Shown here one piece after another: positions 24,895-33,272 of a stretch of 64,000 nucleotides of DNA. Numbering within the stretch: position 1 is the stretch's first letter; each line of letters starts with the position of its first letter. The notes beneath the pieces were generated by a model. That model saw only the letters and a list, made by a program, of their open reading frames with translations, was not told the origin of the DNA and ran no database searches. The stretch is taken from assembly GCF_004364865.1 (NCBI RefSeq), contig NZ_SOAU01000001.1, positions 3,070,001-3,134,000 on the forward strand. The letters are read 5' to 3'. A program made the translations under genes and the position numbers. This DNA is from Ilumatobacter fluminis (GTDB lineage: Bacteria; Actinomycetota; Acidimicrobiia; Acidimicrobiales; Ilumatobacteraceae).

Positions 24895-26243
24895 TCCTTA
24901 CGATTCCGTCGCCAGCGCCGGAACTTCTCCTGCTGCTCCTCGATCTTCTCCCGAGCCGACGGAGGTCGTCGGATGAGCTGGCCGGTGTCGTCACGGGTCG
25001 GGAACCGCATCTGGAAGTCGATCTTCGACTCGCCGCGACGTGTCTCCTCCTCGGCCAGATCTCGCAACCGGATCAGGCGGTCGCGTCGCTCGATCGACCA
25101 GGGCCCGACACGGAGCGACAGGTACATCAGACCGCCGAGCAGGATCGGGAAGAAGAACTGGGCGAAGCGGTACGCGGCGACACCGAGGGTGGCGCGGCTG
25201 CGGGTGGCGCCGAAGCCGACCAGCAGTGCGACGTAGCTCGCGTCGACGTACCCGAGCCCTCCCGGTGTGATCGGGATGGCGGCGAGCACGTTTGCGATGC
25301 CGAACGAGACGATGATGGCGTCCAGCGGCATCGTGGTGTTGAACGCACGGAGGAAGACCCACAGGGCGGCCATGTCGAACATCCAGTTCAGCGCCGCCCA
25401 GAGCACGACACGACCGAGGAGTTGCCGGTCGGAGATGAGCTGGTCGAGCCGCTCGGCCACGCGGTGGAGGACGAGCGCTGCCTTGTTCTCGTCGATGTGG
25501 ATCTTGCGAGCGATCCATCGCACCGCCCGCTCCGATCTCCCCTGGCCTTCCATCAGGCCGAACACCAAGGTGGCAGCGAGACCCATCACGATCACGCCGG
25601 CCAACGCTGCCGATGCGTAGATCGGGTTGACGCCGCGGATGAGGATCGACACGACGAGCCCGCACCACAGGATCAGGTTGAGCACGACCGCTGAGCCGAG
25701 CCCGACCGTCGCCAAGGCGAACCCGGCGTCGGGGCCGGAGATGCCCGACAGTGTGAGCAGCCGATACCCCAGTGCCGACGACGCCGCGTTGCCGCCGGGA
25801 ACGATCGACGAGAGTGCGCGAGTACTCATCTGGATGCGGAACAGCCGGCCGCGGGAGATGTCGTGCCCGGCGTCGCCGAGCGCGGCCTTCATCAGCGGGG
25901 CGTAGCAGTAGAGCGCGATCAGTTCGAGTACCAGACCGAGCACGAGCAGCGCGGGTTCGACCTGACGGAGATCTTCGAGGGCGTTCCGGAAATCGGGGAC
26001 GAGCGGGACGACGAAGTAGTAGATGACCGCCAGGAACAGCAGCAGCTTGAGCGTGAACCGGAAGGGGCGGCGGGTCGGGGCGTCGCCCTGGCGTGCCTCG
26101 TACTCGTCAGGTTCGACCCGCAACACCGAGTCCGAGTCGAACCCGCCGGCCTGTTCGACGGCGTGGTCGCCCGCGCGACCGTCCGGCTCGGCGGACGGCT
26201 CGGACGCAGCAGCGTCGGAAGCGGGGGTCGTCGGATCGGTCAT
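24891..26243 (-). CDS. YbhN/UPF0104-family membrane protein (LPG synthase transmembrane-like)
   Basis: 450 residues. An acidic, disordered ~60-residue N-terminus precedes about eight transmembrane helices typical of the lysylphosphatidylglycerol-synthase transmembrane family. Conserved motifs are visible: STRALSSIVPGGNAASSALGYRLL in the third loop region and ITPGGLGYVDASYVALLVGFG near the end. No aminoacyl-transferase domain is attached. Family members are flippase-like lipid transport proteins; the substrate here is unknown. The C-terminus is very basic ([12 protein letters not shown]) and cytoplasmic. Co-transcribed with mutY. Confidence 0.85.
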   Translation of the reverse strand: MTDPTTPASDAAASEPSAEPDGRAGDHAVEQAGGFDSDSVLRVEPDEYEARQGDAPTRRPFRFTLKLLLFLAVIYYFVVPLVPDFRNALEDLRQVEPALLVLGLVLELIALYCYAPLMKAALGDAGHDISRGRLFRIQMSTRALSSIVPGGNAASSALGYRLLTLSGISGPDAGFALATVGLGSAVVLNLILWCGLVVSILIRGVNPIYASAALAGVIVMGLAATLVFGLMEGQGRSERAVRWIARKIHIDENKAALVLHRVAERLDQLISDRQLLGRVVLWAALNWMFDMAALWVFLRAFNTTMPLDAIIVSFGIANVLAAIPITPGGLGYVDASYVALLVGFGATRSRATLGVAAYRFAQFFFPILLGGLMYLSLRVGPWSIERRDRLIRLRDLAEEETRRGESKIDFQMRFPTRDDTGQLIRRPPSAREKIEEQQEKFRRWRRNRKE

Positions 26244-26282
26244 CGGTGACTCACCGCCGCTGAGCAGGGCGGTCGCGCCAGG

Positions 26283-27266
26283 TTATGTCGACGGCGGGAC
26301 GCTGCGGATGAGGTCGGCGATCGGCCCGACGACGTGACGGCGGTGCTCGGCCGGGGTCTTGCCCAGGTGGACGATCGTGAGTTCTCGGTCGGGGACCACG
26401 ATGATGTACTGCCCCTCGTAGCCGTGAGCCGCGATCGAACCGGGGAACTCGGGCCACATCCACCAGTGACGGCCGTAGTCGAAGCCGGTCGGCAGGTCGT
26501 CGGTCGGGTCGTGGGCGACGAACGTGCGGCCGTGGTCGGCCCACCCCTCGGGCAGGATCCGCTCACCGTCCTCGGTGACACCGTCGTGCCGGTACAACTC
26601 GCCGAATCGGGCGAAGTCCCGAGCGGTGGCGTACACGTACGACGAGCCGACCCAGGTGCCGACGCCGTCGAACTTGGGGATCGCACTGGTCATGCCGGTC
26701 GGGCCGAACAGGCGCTCCATCAGGAAGCGTTCCATGTGCTCCTGGTCGTGACCGACGATGTCGCCGATGATGCGGGTGACGATGTTCGTCGTGCCGGACG
26801 AGTAGTTCCAGACGGTGCCCGGTTCGTGGTCGAGGGGGAGGCCGGCGGCGTAAGCGGCGTGGTCGTGGGCGCCGTCGCCCCACAACATCGCGATGCAGTT
26901 CGACTCCTCACCGTCGACGTAATCCTCGAGGAAGCGCAATCCGGGCCGCATCTCGAGCAGGTCGAGGGTGGTGATCTCGGCCTTCGGCGTGCCGGCCCAC
27001 CCGGGGACCGGTGCGGGAGCGTCGAGATCGAGCAGACCGTCGCGGACGAGGATGCCGCATGCGGCGTGGGTCATCGACTTGGCGGTGCTCCAGGAGATGA
27101 GGGTCGACTCCGGGCCGATCTCGACCGCCGGCTGGAAGTCGTTCGCCGGCTGCACGCCGTACCGCTCCCCCACGATCTCGCCCCGGCGGAGCACCACCAT
27201 CGCGAGCGACACCCCCTGCTCCGGATCGCGCCCGAAGATCGCATCCACCTGCTCCTGCACCCTCAT
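26283..27266 (-). CDS. Serine beta-lactamase-like hydrolase (class C/EstB type)
   Basis: 327 residues. The active-site SxxK is STAK in SWSTAKSMTHA; the second motif is Tyr-based in NYSSGTTN, and a C-terminal HxG-like HGYEGQY follows. The fold and length match class C beta-lactamase-like esterases and peptidases rather than true beta-lactamases. No signal peptide, so cytoplasmic. Substrate unknown. Divergent from the ECF sigma gene, with palindromic repeats in between. Confidence 0.85.
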   Translation of the reverse strand: MRVQEQVDAIFGRDPEQGVSLAMVVLRRGEIVGERYGVQPANDFQPAVEIGPESTLISWSTAKSMTHAACGILVRDGLLDLDAPAPVPGWAGTPKAEITTLDLLEMRPGLRFLEDYVDGEESNCIAMLWGDGAHDHAAYAAGLPLDHEPGTVWNYSSGTTNIVTRIIGDIVGHDQEHMERFLMERLFGPTGMTSAIPKFDGVGTWVGSSYVYATARDFARFGELYRHDGVTEDGERILPEGWADHGRTFVAHDPTDDLPTGFDYGRHWWMWPEFPGSIAAHGYEGQYIIVVPDRELTIVHLGKTPAEHRRHVVGPIADLIRSVPPST

Positions 27267-27288
27267 AGGGCCGAACCTTACGAGGACG

Positions 27289-27371
27289 GTCGGTTGATGT
27301 CAGACATCAACCGACCGCTCAGGAGCGTCACCGACAATCGCCGGCTCGGCTGATGTCTGACATCAACCGAC
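27289..27371. repeat. Paired palindromes GTCGGTTGATGTC in a divergent intergenic region
   Basis: A perfect 27-base palindrome (27289-27315, gtcggttgatgtc/a/gacatcaaccgac) and a near-perfect inverted copy (27346-27371, loop t) flank a 30-base spacer. They lie between the divergent serine hydrolase and sigma-factor starts, so they cannot be terminators of either gene; they could be operator-like sites or mobile repeats. Same family as 6913-6995. Confidence 0.8.
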
Positions 27372-27418
27372 ATCCTTCGACCCAACTGGGTGGCATGCTG
27401 GCGGGTGTCGGGGGTGAC

Positions 27419-27886
27419 ATGACGGATGTGAGTGGGCTCTTCGACGCCGAATACGGGCGTCTCGTGCGATCGCTCGGCGTCGCGTTCGACCCGGTCGACG
27501 CCGCCGACGCGGTCCAGGAGGCGTTCATCCGGGCCGACCGGAAGTGGGCCGAGGTGTCGCGCTATGACGACCCGGCCGGCTGGGTCCGACGGGTGGCGGT
27601 CAACCGCCTCCTCAACGGCCAACGCAACCGGCGCCGCCGAAGCGAGATCCTCACCACCGTGCGGCCGGTTCCCGACGCCGACCTCACCGCCGATCTGCTC
27701 GACCTGCGACGTGCCGTCGCCGCACTCCCCGACCGGATGCGGGCGGCGGTGTGTCTGCACTACCTGGCCGACCTCCCGGTCGACGAGGTCGCAGCGGCGC
27801 TCGAGGTCAGCCCCGGCACGGTGAAGTCGAACCTGCACGACGCACGCACCCGTCTCCGTTCCCTGATGGAGGTGTCCGATGCCTGA
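27419..27886 (+). CDS. ECF-type RNA polymerase sigma factor (sigma-70 family)
   Basis: 155 residues from ATG 27419. Region 2 (FDAEYGRLVRSLGV...DAADAVQEAFIRADRKW) and region 4 with the helix-turn-helix LPVDEVAAALEVSPGTVKSNLHDAR are both present and the protein lacks regions 1 and 3, as in ECF sigma factors (SigE-like subgroup). The end overlaps the start of the next gene by 8 bases. The downstream membrane protein is the obvious candidate for its anti-sigma or sensor. The upstream gap may hold an autoregulated promoter. Confidence 0.88.
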   Translation: MTDVSGLFDAEYGRLVRSLGVAFDPVDAADAVQEAFIRADRKWAEVSRYDDPAGWVRRVAVNRLLNGQRNRRRRSEILTTVRPVPDADLTADLLDLRRAVAALPDRMRAAVCLHYLADLPVDEVAAALEVSPGTVKSNLHDARTRLRSLMEVSDA

Positions 27887-30347
27887 AACCGACTTCGCCG
27901 CGCAACTCGCCCGACTCGCACCCGAAGTCGACGAAGCCGGCGCCAAGAGCGTGTTCGAGCGTCACCGGCAGCCGTCGGGCACGCCGCGCTGGCTCCTCCC
28001 CGCTGCCGTCGTCGTCCTGATCGTGGTCGGCGTAACCGGCCTCGTCCTGATGCGAGGCGACGATGCCACCGCCCCGGTGAGCCCGGTCGACGACGCGCTG
28101 CGCCCGAACGACGGCGAGACACTGATCGCCGACGAGGCGTACTTCGAGGTCGTCATCGTCGCCGAGACCACGGTCGGGTTCGGCAACGCCGCGCTCGTCG
28201 GCTCGACGGAGGAGCTCGACTCGCTGTGGGCCGGCTGGAACCCCGGCGTCGAGCAGCCCGACGTCGAATTCGCTGAGGCTGTCGCCCTCGTCATGACCCG
28301 ACCCGACAACGCGTGCGCCGACGTCGTCACCCGGTTCGAGGTGACCAACCGGAACGGCGTCAGCACCTGGATACCGGTGTTCGAGGAGCGAGCCGACGCC
28401 TGCGAGGACCCGCTCCTGTCGTGGCTGTACGTCGTCGCCATCGACCGTGCGGCACTGGGCGACCGCGCCGACATCGTCGTGCCCGCCGCGGAGCTGTACG
28501 ACGTGTCCGAGCAGACGATCGAGTACACGGCGCCGGACGGAACGCCGGACGAGTCGGACGATGCCGCCACCGTCACGTTGACGCCGACCGACGTGGTCGT
28601 GCCGCTGCCGCCGGAGGGCGAGCCCGAACTGCACAACACCGCCGCCGGCATGTTCTACGTCGTCAACCACGGCGACGGCGACGTGTCGGTGATTCAGGCG
28701 ACGATCGATCTGATCTCACCGGTCGACCCGGACACCACCAACCTGATGAGCTTCGTGGTCGCATCCGAATCGGGCCGGTCGTTCTTCTCCGAGGGCGAGG
28801 TGTGGGACGCGTGGGGCCGGTCGGCCACACGTGACCGTGTCGACGATCTCACCGGCTACGCCGGCAGGGTCGTCGGCGACGAGGTCGAGATCCTGGCGTC
28901 CGACGCGACCCGGGTCGAGGGCGACCCCGAGGTGCCCGACGGTGAGCAGTACCCGCTGCCGGCCCGACCGTTCGGCGACGGCATCACGGTCGAGCAGTTC
29001 TTCACCCTGTCGTCGTCCGGTCCGATCTGGCGGATGTTCGACGCACAACTCGTCGTCGAGGAGGGAGTCGGACGGATCTGTCCCGTCGACGAGGTCGTCG
29101 ATCCGACGGGGTGCCCCGATGCCGGGATGGTCATCGACACCCAGGTCCGCTCGGGCAACGCCGACCTGACGTCGTGGTACGGCTCCCCGATCCTCGCCTT
29201 CCAGGACCCGGTCCGCGGCTTCACGCACGTCATCCCGCTCGCCGGATACAGCAGCCGAAACGAGCGGCTCGGCATCGACACCGGCGACGCCTTCGTGACG
29301 AGTATCCGGATCGGCTGCGGCGGTCCCGACGGATCACTCGTCATGGCGAACGTCGGTCTCGAGATGCCCGAGCGTGCGACACGAACCCTCACGGTCGTCG
29401 AAGACGGCCAGGAGCTCGGGAACGGCACCACGAGCGGCAGTGGTCAAGTGGTGATCGGATTCGGTCTCACCGAGGTACCCGGCGAGAACGCCGAGCTGGT
29501 GGTGACCGACGGCGACATCGAGTACGCCCGCATCCCGATCCCGGCCGAGACAGTGACGAGTTGTGCGACCAGCGAGGCTGCACCCTGGGAACCCCCGTCG
29601 GAATCCGGCCGCGACGACGACGTCCCGTTCCGAGTCGTGTCACGGCCGATCGGCGGCAGTGGCGGTGGATGGATCGGCTGGGCGGCCGACCAGGCGCAGC
29701 TCGACAGCCTGTTGACACTGTTCGACCGCGTCGGCACCGGCGATCCGATCGACTACGAGTCGGAAATCGCCCTGCTCGTGTCGATCGACGGTGGCACCTG
29801 TGGACCCTTCTTCGATGGTCTCGACCTGGTCGACGGCCACGTCCAGGTTCGAACATTCAGCGATCCGGAAGACGGCTGCCGACTCCCACTCGATCACGAG
29901 GCGACGGTGCTGGCGCTGCCCCGATCCGAGTTGAGCGGAACGACCTCCATCGCAGCGGACGCCACCTCGAGTCCGACGATCGTCGAGTTCGCCACCGACT
30001 CCGGACGCTTCCTCGCCATCGGCGACGCCGGCTTCCAGGTCACCAACGCTCAGATCGACTGCCGGAACACCGGGCAGCTGCAGCTGACGATCCTCGGACA
30101 CGGCGACGGGGTGGAGTCGATGGCGGTCGAGGCCCGGATCGGCGAGCGCCCGCTCCCCGACGCCACGTCCCCGAGCGTGAATCCGGCCGACGGCGCGCTC
30201 CTCGCCAGCGTTGCCATCCCCGACGGCGTGGTACTCGACGAACCCATCACGTTCACCGTCGACCCGGCTGGATCGACCGGAGGGTTGCTGGAGAGTCCCC
30301 CGATCTCCCCCGATGCGCTCGGGCCCCTTCCCTCGAGCTGCCGGTGA
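27879..30347 (+). CDS. Large single-pass membrane protein coupled to sigma factor, putative anti-sigma/sensor
   Basis: 822 residues from ATG 27879. A short cytoplasmic N-terminus (~45 residues) is followed by one transmembrane helix (LLPAAVVVLIVVGVTGLVLM) and a ~750-residue acidic extracellular region. That region appears to contain three Cys-containing beta-rich modules (around residues 120-210, 290-470 and 590-760). The short cytoplasmic part has no zinc-binding HxxxCxxC anti-sigma motif, so ordinary anti-sigma identity is not proven; the genetic position (8-base overlap after an ECF sigma) is the main argument. Unusual in size for an anti-sigma partner. Confidence 0.6.
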   Translation: MPETDFAAQLARLAPEVDEAGAKSVFERHRQPSGTPRWLLPAAVVVLIVVGVTGLVLMRGDDATAPVSPVDDALRPNDGETLIADEAYFEVVIVAETTVGFGNAALVGSTEELDSLWAGWNPGVEQPDVEFAEAVALVMTRPDNACADVVTRFEVTNRNGVSTWIPVFEERADACEDPLLSWLYVVAIDRAALGDRADIVVPAAELYDVSEQTIEYTAPDGTPDESDDAATVTLTPTDVVVPLPPEGEPELHNTAAGMFYVVNHGDGDVSVIQATIDLISPVDPDTTNLMSFVVASESGRSFFSEGEVWDAWGRSATRDRVDDLTGYAGRVVGDEVEILASDATRVEGDPEVPDGEQYPLPARPFGDGITVEQFFTLSSSGPIWRMFDAQLVVEEGVGRICPVDEVVDPTGCPDAGMVIDTQVRSGNADLTSWYGSPILAFQDPVRGFTHVIPLAGYSSRNERLGIDTGDAFVTSIRIGCGGPDGSLVMANVGLEMPERATRTLTVVEDGQELGNGTTSGSGQVVIGFGLTEVPGENAELVVTDGDIEYARIPIPAETVTSCATSEAAPWEPPSESGRDDDVPFRVVSRPIGGSGGGWIGWAADQAQLDSLLTLFDRVGTGDPIDYESEIALLVSIDGGTCGPFFDGLDLVDGHVQVRTFSDPEDGCRLPLDHEATVLALPRSELSGTTSIAADATSSPTIVEFATDSGRFLAIGDAGFQVTNAQIDCRNTGQLQLTILGHGDGVESMAVEARIGERPLPDATSPSVNPADGALLASVAIPDGVVLDEPITFTVDPAGSTGGLLESPPISPDALGPLPSSCR

Positions 30348-30354
30348 GGTGCCA

Positions 30355-30439
30355 GTCGGTTGAGGTCAGACCCCAACCGACGGAGTCTCTGCGGTGACCG
30401 ACCGACTGGATCGTCGGTTGGGGTCTGACCTCAACCGAC
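30355..30439. repeat. Inverted pair of GTCGGTTGAGGTC palindromes
   Basis: Copy 30355-30381 (gtcggttgaggtc/a/gaccccaaccgac) and its exact reverse complement at 30413-30439 enclose a 31-base spacer between convergent genes. The right copy contains the stop codon of the Nudix gene at 30431-30433. Confidence 0.85.
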
Positions 30440-30934
30440 GGAGAGTTGGGCGTCGAGCAACTGGTCGTCGTCGAAGGTTGCCTTCAGCTCGAAGGGGACC
30501 CGGTTCAGGAGGGACGGGAACCAGAGTTCGTCGTCTTGCCACATCCGCTCGAAGGGGACGTCGTCGAGGGTGAACCAGAGCGGCACGGCTTCGTCGGTCT
30601 CGGTCGGCTCACCGTCGAAGTCGTCGGCTCGGAAGACGATGCAGTGGATCTTGGTGCCGTCGACGAAGTCGAACCACAGCCGACCCGCCTCGGCGACGCC
30701 GGTCGCCGTGACGTGCAACTCCTCCTGCGTCTCGCGGACGGCACACTCCATCGCCGTCTCGCCCGGGTCGATCTTGCCGCCGGGCCCGTTGATCTTGCCG
30801 GCACCGATCCCGCGCTTCTTGTGGATCAGCAGCACCTGTTCGTCGCGGATCACGAACAGCAGCGTCGCCCGGATGTTCGGGTCCCAGGTCGCCCAGTCGA
30901 CGTCATCGACGGACCGCGGGCTCCGACCCGTCAT
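30431..30934 (-). CDS. Nudix hydrolase
   Basis: 167 residues from ATG 30934. Complete Nudix box GGKIDPGETAMECAVRETQE followed by ELHV, the Mg-binding signature of diphosphate hydrolases, with LFVIRDEQVLLIHKKRGIG preceding it, as in MTH1-like oxidised-purine NTP hydrolases. Substrate specificity is not certain. Start overlaps the LOG-family gene stop by 4 bases, so they are translationally coupled. The stop codon lies inside a palindromic repeat. Confidence 0.88.
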   Translation of the reverse strand: MTGRSPRSVDDVDWATWDPNIRATLLFVIRDEQVLLIHKKRGIGAGKINGPGGKIDPGETAMECAVRETQEELHVTATGVAEAGRLWFDFVDGTKIHCIVFRADDFDGEPTETDEAVPLWFTLDDVPFERMWQDDELWFPSLLNRVPFELKATFDDDQLLDAQLSVG

Positions 30935-31512
30935 CGAACGCTCGGGTCGGTCCACTTGCTCGGGCTGCTCGGCGCCGGGCCGGTGGCGATCGCCAACGCG
31001 TCGGCCACCGTCGACGCCCGCTGCGCCATCGCCCGGTGGGCCGGCATGATCAGCCCGGCGTCGACGCACTCGTCGAAGAAGCGGAACAGGCTGTCGAAGT
31101 AGCCGTTGACGTCGAGGAACACGACCGGCTTGGCGATCGTGCCGATCTGGTTCCAGGTCAGGATCTCGATCACCTCGTCGAGCGTGCCGTACCCGCCCGG
31201 CAGGGCGATCATCCCGTCGGACTCGTCGCACATCGCCTGCTTCCGAGTGTGCATCGAGTCGGTGACGATCAGGTCGGTCAGCCCGGTGTGGGCGACCTCG
31301 CGGTCGTACAGCGCCTGCGGGATGAACCCGGCGACCTCGCCACCGGCCGACAGAGCGGCGTCGGCAACGGTGCCCATCAGGCCGACGCGGCCGCCGCCGT
31401 AGACCAGACGGTGCCCGTGCTCGGCGATCGAGCGACCCAGCTCGGTCGCCCGTTCGATGATCGCCGCGTCGTTGCCCGGATTCGCACCGCAGAACACACA
31501 CAGACTTGCCAC
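30931..31512 (-). CDS. LOG-family (TIGR00730) nucleotide-5'-monophosphate phosphoribohydrolase
   Basis: 193 residues from GTG 31512. CVFCGANPG at the start, LVYGGGRVGLMG, the MHTRKQAM helix and the signature PGGYGTLDE are all present. Members release base from nucleoside 5'-monophosphates (cytokinin activation in plants); bacterial role uncertain, often housekeeping nucleotide turnover. Followed directly by the Nudix gene, together suggesting nucleotide clean-up. The gene is divergent from the acyl-CoA dehydrogenase gene. Confidence 0.9.
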   Translation of the reverse strand: MASLCVFCGANPGNDAAIIERATELGRSIAEHGHRLVYGGGRVGLMGTVADAALSAGGEVAGFIPQALYDREVAHTGLTDLIVTDSMHTRKQAMCDESDGMIALPGGYGTLDEVIEILTWNQIGTIAKPVVFLDVNGYFDSLFRFFDECVDAGLIMPAHRAMAQRASTVADALAIATGPAPSSPSKWTDPSVR

Positions 31513-31577
31513 CCGGCCAGGATGCCACGGCGCGCTCGGCTTGGGGCGCACGGGTTACCGGGCAGTAAGTTGGAGCC

Positions 31578-33188
31578 ATGACGACGCCCGATCTCGCCGC
31601 CGCCGAAGCCGCCATCGAGACCGCCGAGGCCGTGATCGCCAAAGCCATCGCTCGCCTGACCGAGCTCGGTGGGCCCGACCAGAACCAGGTCTTCGCGTAC
31701 GACCTCGCCCACGGCGGCGCCGCCGTCGCCACGGCGCGAGCGATGCTCGAGTACGGCACCAAGGGCGACACCGAGGCCGCCCTCACCTGCGGCTTCGCTG
31801 CCGACGCCGTGCACGATCTCGCCACCAAGCTGATCGGCCGTCACGAGCTGTGGGGCGTCGACGCCGACGCCTTGGCATCGACCGACGGTTTCGTCGGCGA
31901 GTACCGCGACCCGTCGTTCGTCGCCTCGCTCGCCAAGACGCCCGGTGCGCTGCACCTGCCCGACGACATGGACATGGTGCGCGACGCGTTCGGTTCGTTC
32001 GCCGACGACGTCATCGCGCCCCACGCCGAGCACGTCCACCGCACCAACGGCGACGTGCCCGAGGAGATCATCTCCGGCATGGCCGAGCTCGGCGCCTTCG
32101 GCCTGAGCGTGCCCGCCGAGTACGGCGGCTACAGCGAAGGCGGCCCCGACGAGTACCTCGGCATGGTCGTCGCCACCGAAGAACTCAGCAAGGCCAGCCT
32201 CGGCATCGGCGGTTCGCTCATCACCCGACCCGAGATCCTCACCCGGGCGCTCGTGAAGGGCGGCACCGAAGAGCAGAAGTCGCAGTGGCTCCCCAAGCTG
32301 GCGACGGCCGAGGTCATGCCCGCCGTTGCGGTCACCGAGCCCGACTACGGATCCGACGTCGCCGGCCTCAAGGTCACCGCCACCCCGGCCAAGGGCCCCG
32401 AAGGCCAGCCCGGCTACGTGATCAACGGTGTGAAGACCTGGTGCACCTTCGGCGCCCGTGCCGACGTGCTGTCGCTCCTGGCCCGCACCGACCCCGACAA
32501 GACGGCCGGCCACCGTGGCCTGAGCCTGTTCATCGTGCCCAAGCCCCGCGGCGACGGTCACGGCTTCGTGCTCGAGCAAGACCCCGTCACCATCGACGGC
32601 GTCGACCGCAAGGGCAAGATGGAGGGCCGCCCCATCGACACGATCGGCTACCGCGGCATGCACTCCTACGAGATCGCCCTCGACGAGTGGTGGGTGCCCG
32701 CCGACAACCTCGTCGGTGGCGAGGACGGCATGGGCAAGGGCTTCTATCTCCAGATGGCCGGCTTCGAGAACGGACGCCTCCAGACGGCTGCGCGTGCGCT
32801 CGGCGTGATGCAGGCCGCCTACGACTCGGCCGTGGAGTACGCCGAGAACCGCAAGGTGTTCGGCGAGAACATCATGGAGTACGAGCTGACCCAGGCCAAG
32901 CTCGGCCGCATGGCCATGCTGATCCAGGCCAGCCGCCAGTTCTCGTACGCGGTCGCCCGCCTCATGGGCGAGGGCAAGGGCCAGATGGAGGCCTCGATGG
33001 TGAAGGCGTACGTCTGCAAGGCCGCCGAGTGGGTCACCCGCGAGGCGATGCAGATCCACGGCGGCTTCGGCTACGCCGAGGAGTACGAGGTCAGCCGCCT
33101 GTTCGTCGACGCCCGGGTGCTGTCGATCTTCGAAGGCGCCGACGAGACCCTCTGCCTCAAGGTCATCGCCCGCCGCATGGTCGCCTGA
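31578..33188 (+). CDS. Acyl-CoA dehydrogenase, probable (2S)-methylsuccinyl-CoA dehydrogenase type
   Basis: 536 residues, longer than the ~385 of ordinary acyl-CoA dehydrogenases, owing to a ~130-residue N-terminal extension. FAD-binding motifs (VTEPDYGSDVAGLKV, KTWCTFGARAD) and the catalytic Glu in IFEGADETL are visible. The segments LLARTDPDK, RGLSLFIVPKPRG, IGYRGMHSYEIALDEWW and FENGRLQTAARALGV resemble methylsuccinyl-CoA dehydrogenase of the ethylmalonyl-CoA pathway, which also has the long N-terminus. No other pathway gene is in the window, so the specific call is tentative while the family is certain. Confidence 0.8.
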   Translation: MTTPDLAAAEAAIETAEAVIAKAIARLTELGGPDQNQVFAYDLAHGGAAVATARAMLEYGTKGDTEAALTCGFAADAVHDLATKLIGRHELWGVDADALASTDGFVGEYRDPSFVASLAKTPGALHLPDDMDMVRDAFGSFADDVIAPHAEHVHRTNGDVPEEIISGMAELGAFGLSVPAEYGGYSEGGPDEYLGMVVATEELSKASLGIGGSLITRPEILTRALVKGGTEEQKSQWLPKLATAEVMPAVAVTEPDYGSDVAGLKVTATPAKGPEGQPGYVINGVKTWCTFGARADVLSLLARTDPDKTAGHRGLSLFIVPKPRGDGHGFVLEQDPVTIDGVDRKGKMEGRPIDTIGYRGMHSYEIALDEWWVPADNLVGGEDGMGKGFYLQMAGFENGRLQTAARALGVMQAAYDSAVEYAENRKVFGENIMEYELTQAKLGRMAMLIQASRQFSYAVARLMGEGKGQMEASMVKAYVCKAAEWVTREAMQIHGGFGYAEEYEVSRLFVDARVLSIFEGADETLCLKVIARRMVA

Positions 33189-33272
33189 ACAGATGGGGTC
33201 AGGCACCTTCTGGACTTCGACGCCCTGGTGACCTCGACCTGGCTTGCCAGAAGGTGCCTGACCCCATCTGTT
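33188..33272. repeat. Perfect 26-base inverted repeat, GGGGTC family copy 2
   Basis: Left arm 33188-33213 (aacagatggggtcaggcacc, then ttctgg) and right arm 33247-33272 are exact reverse complements with a 33-base spacer, the same spacing as at 134-192. It lies exactly between convergent genes and contributes the last base of the acyl-CoA dehydrogenase stop and two bases of the HAD gene stop. Potential bidirectional terminator. Confidence 0.9.
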
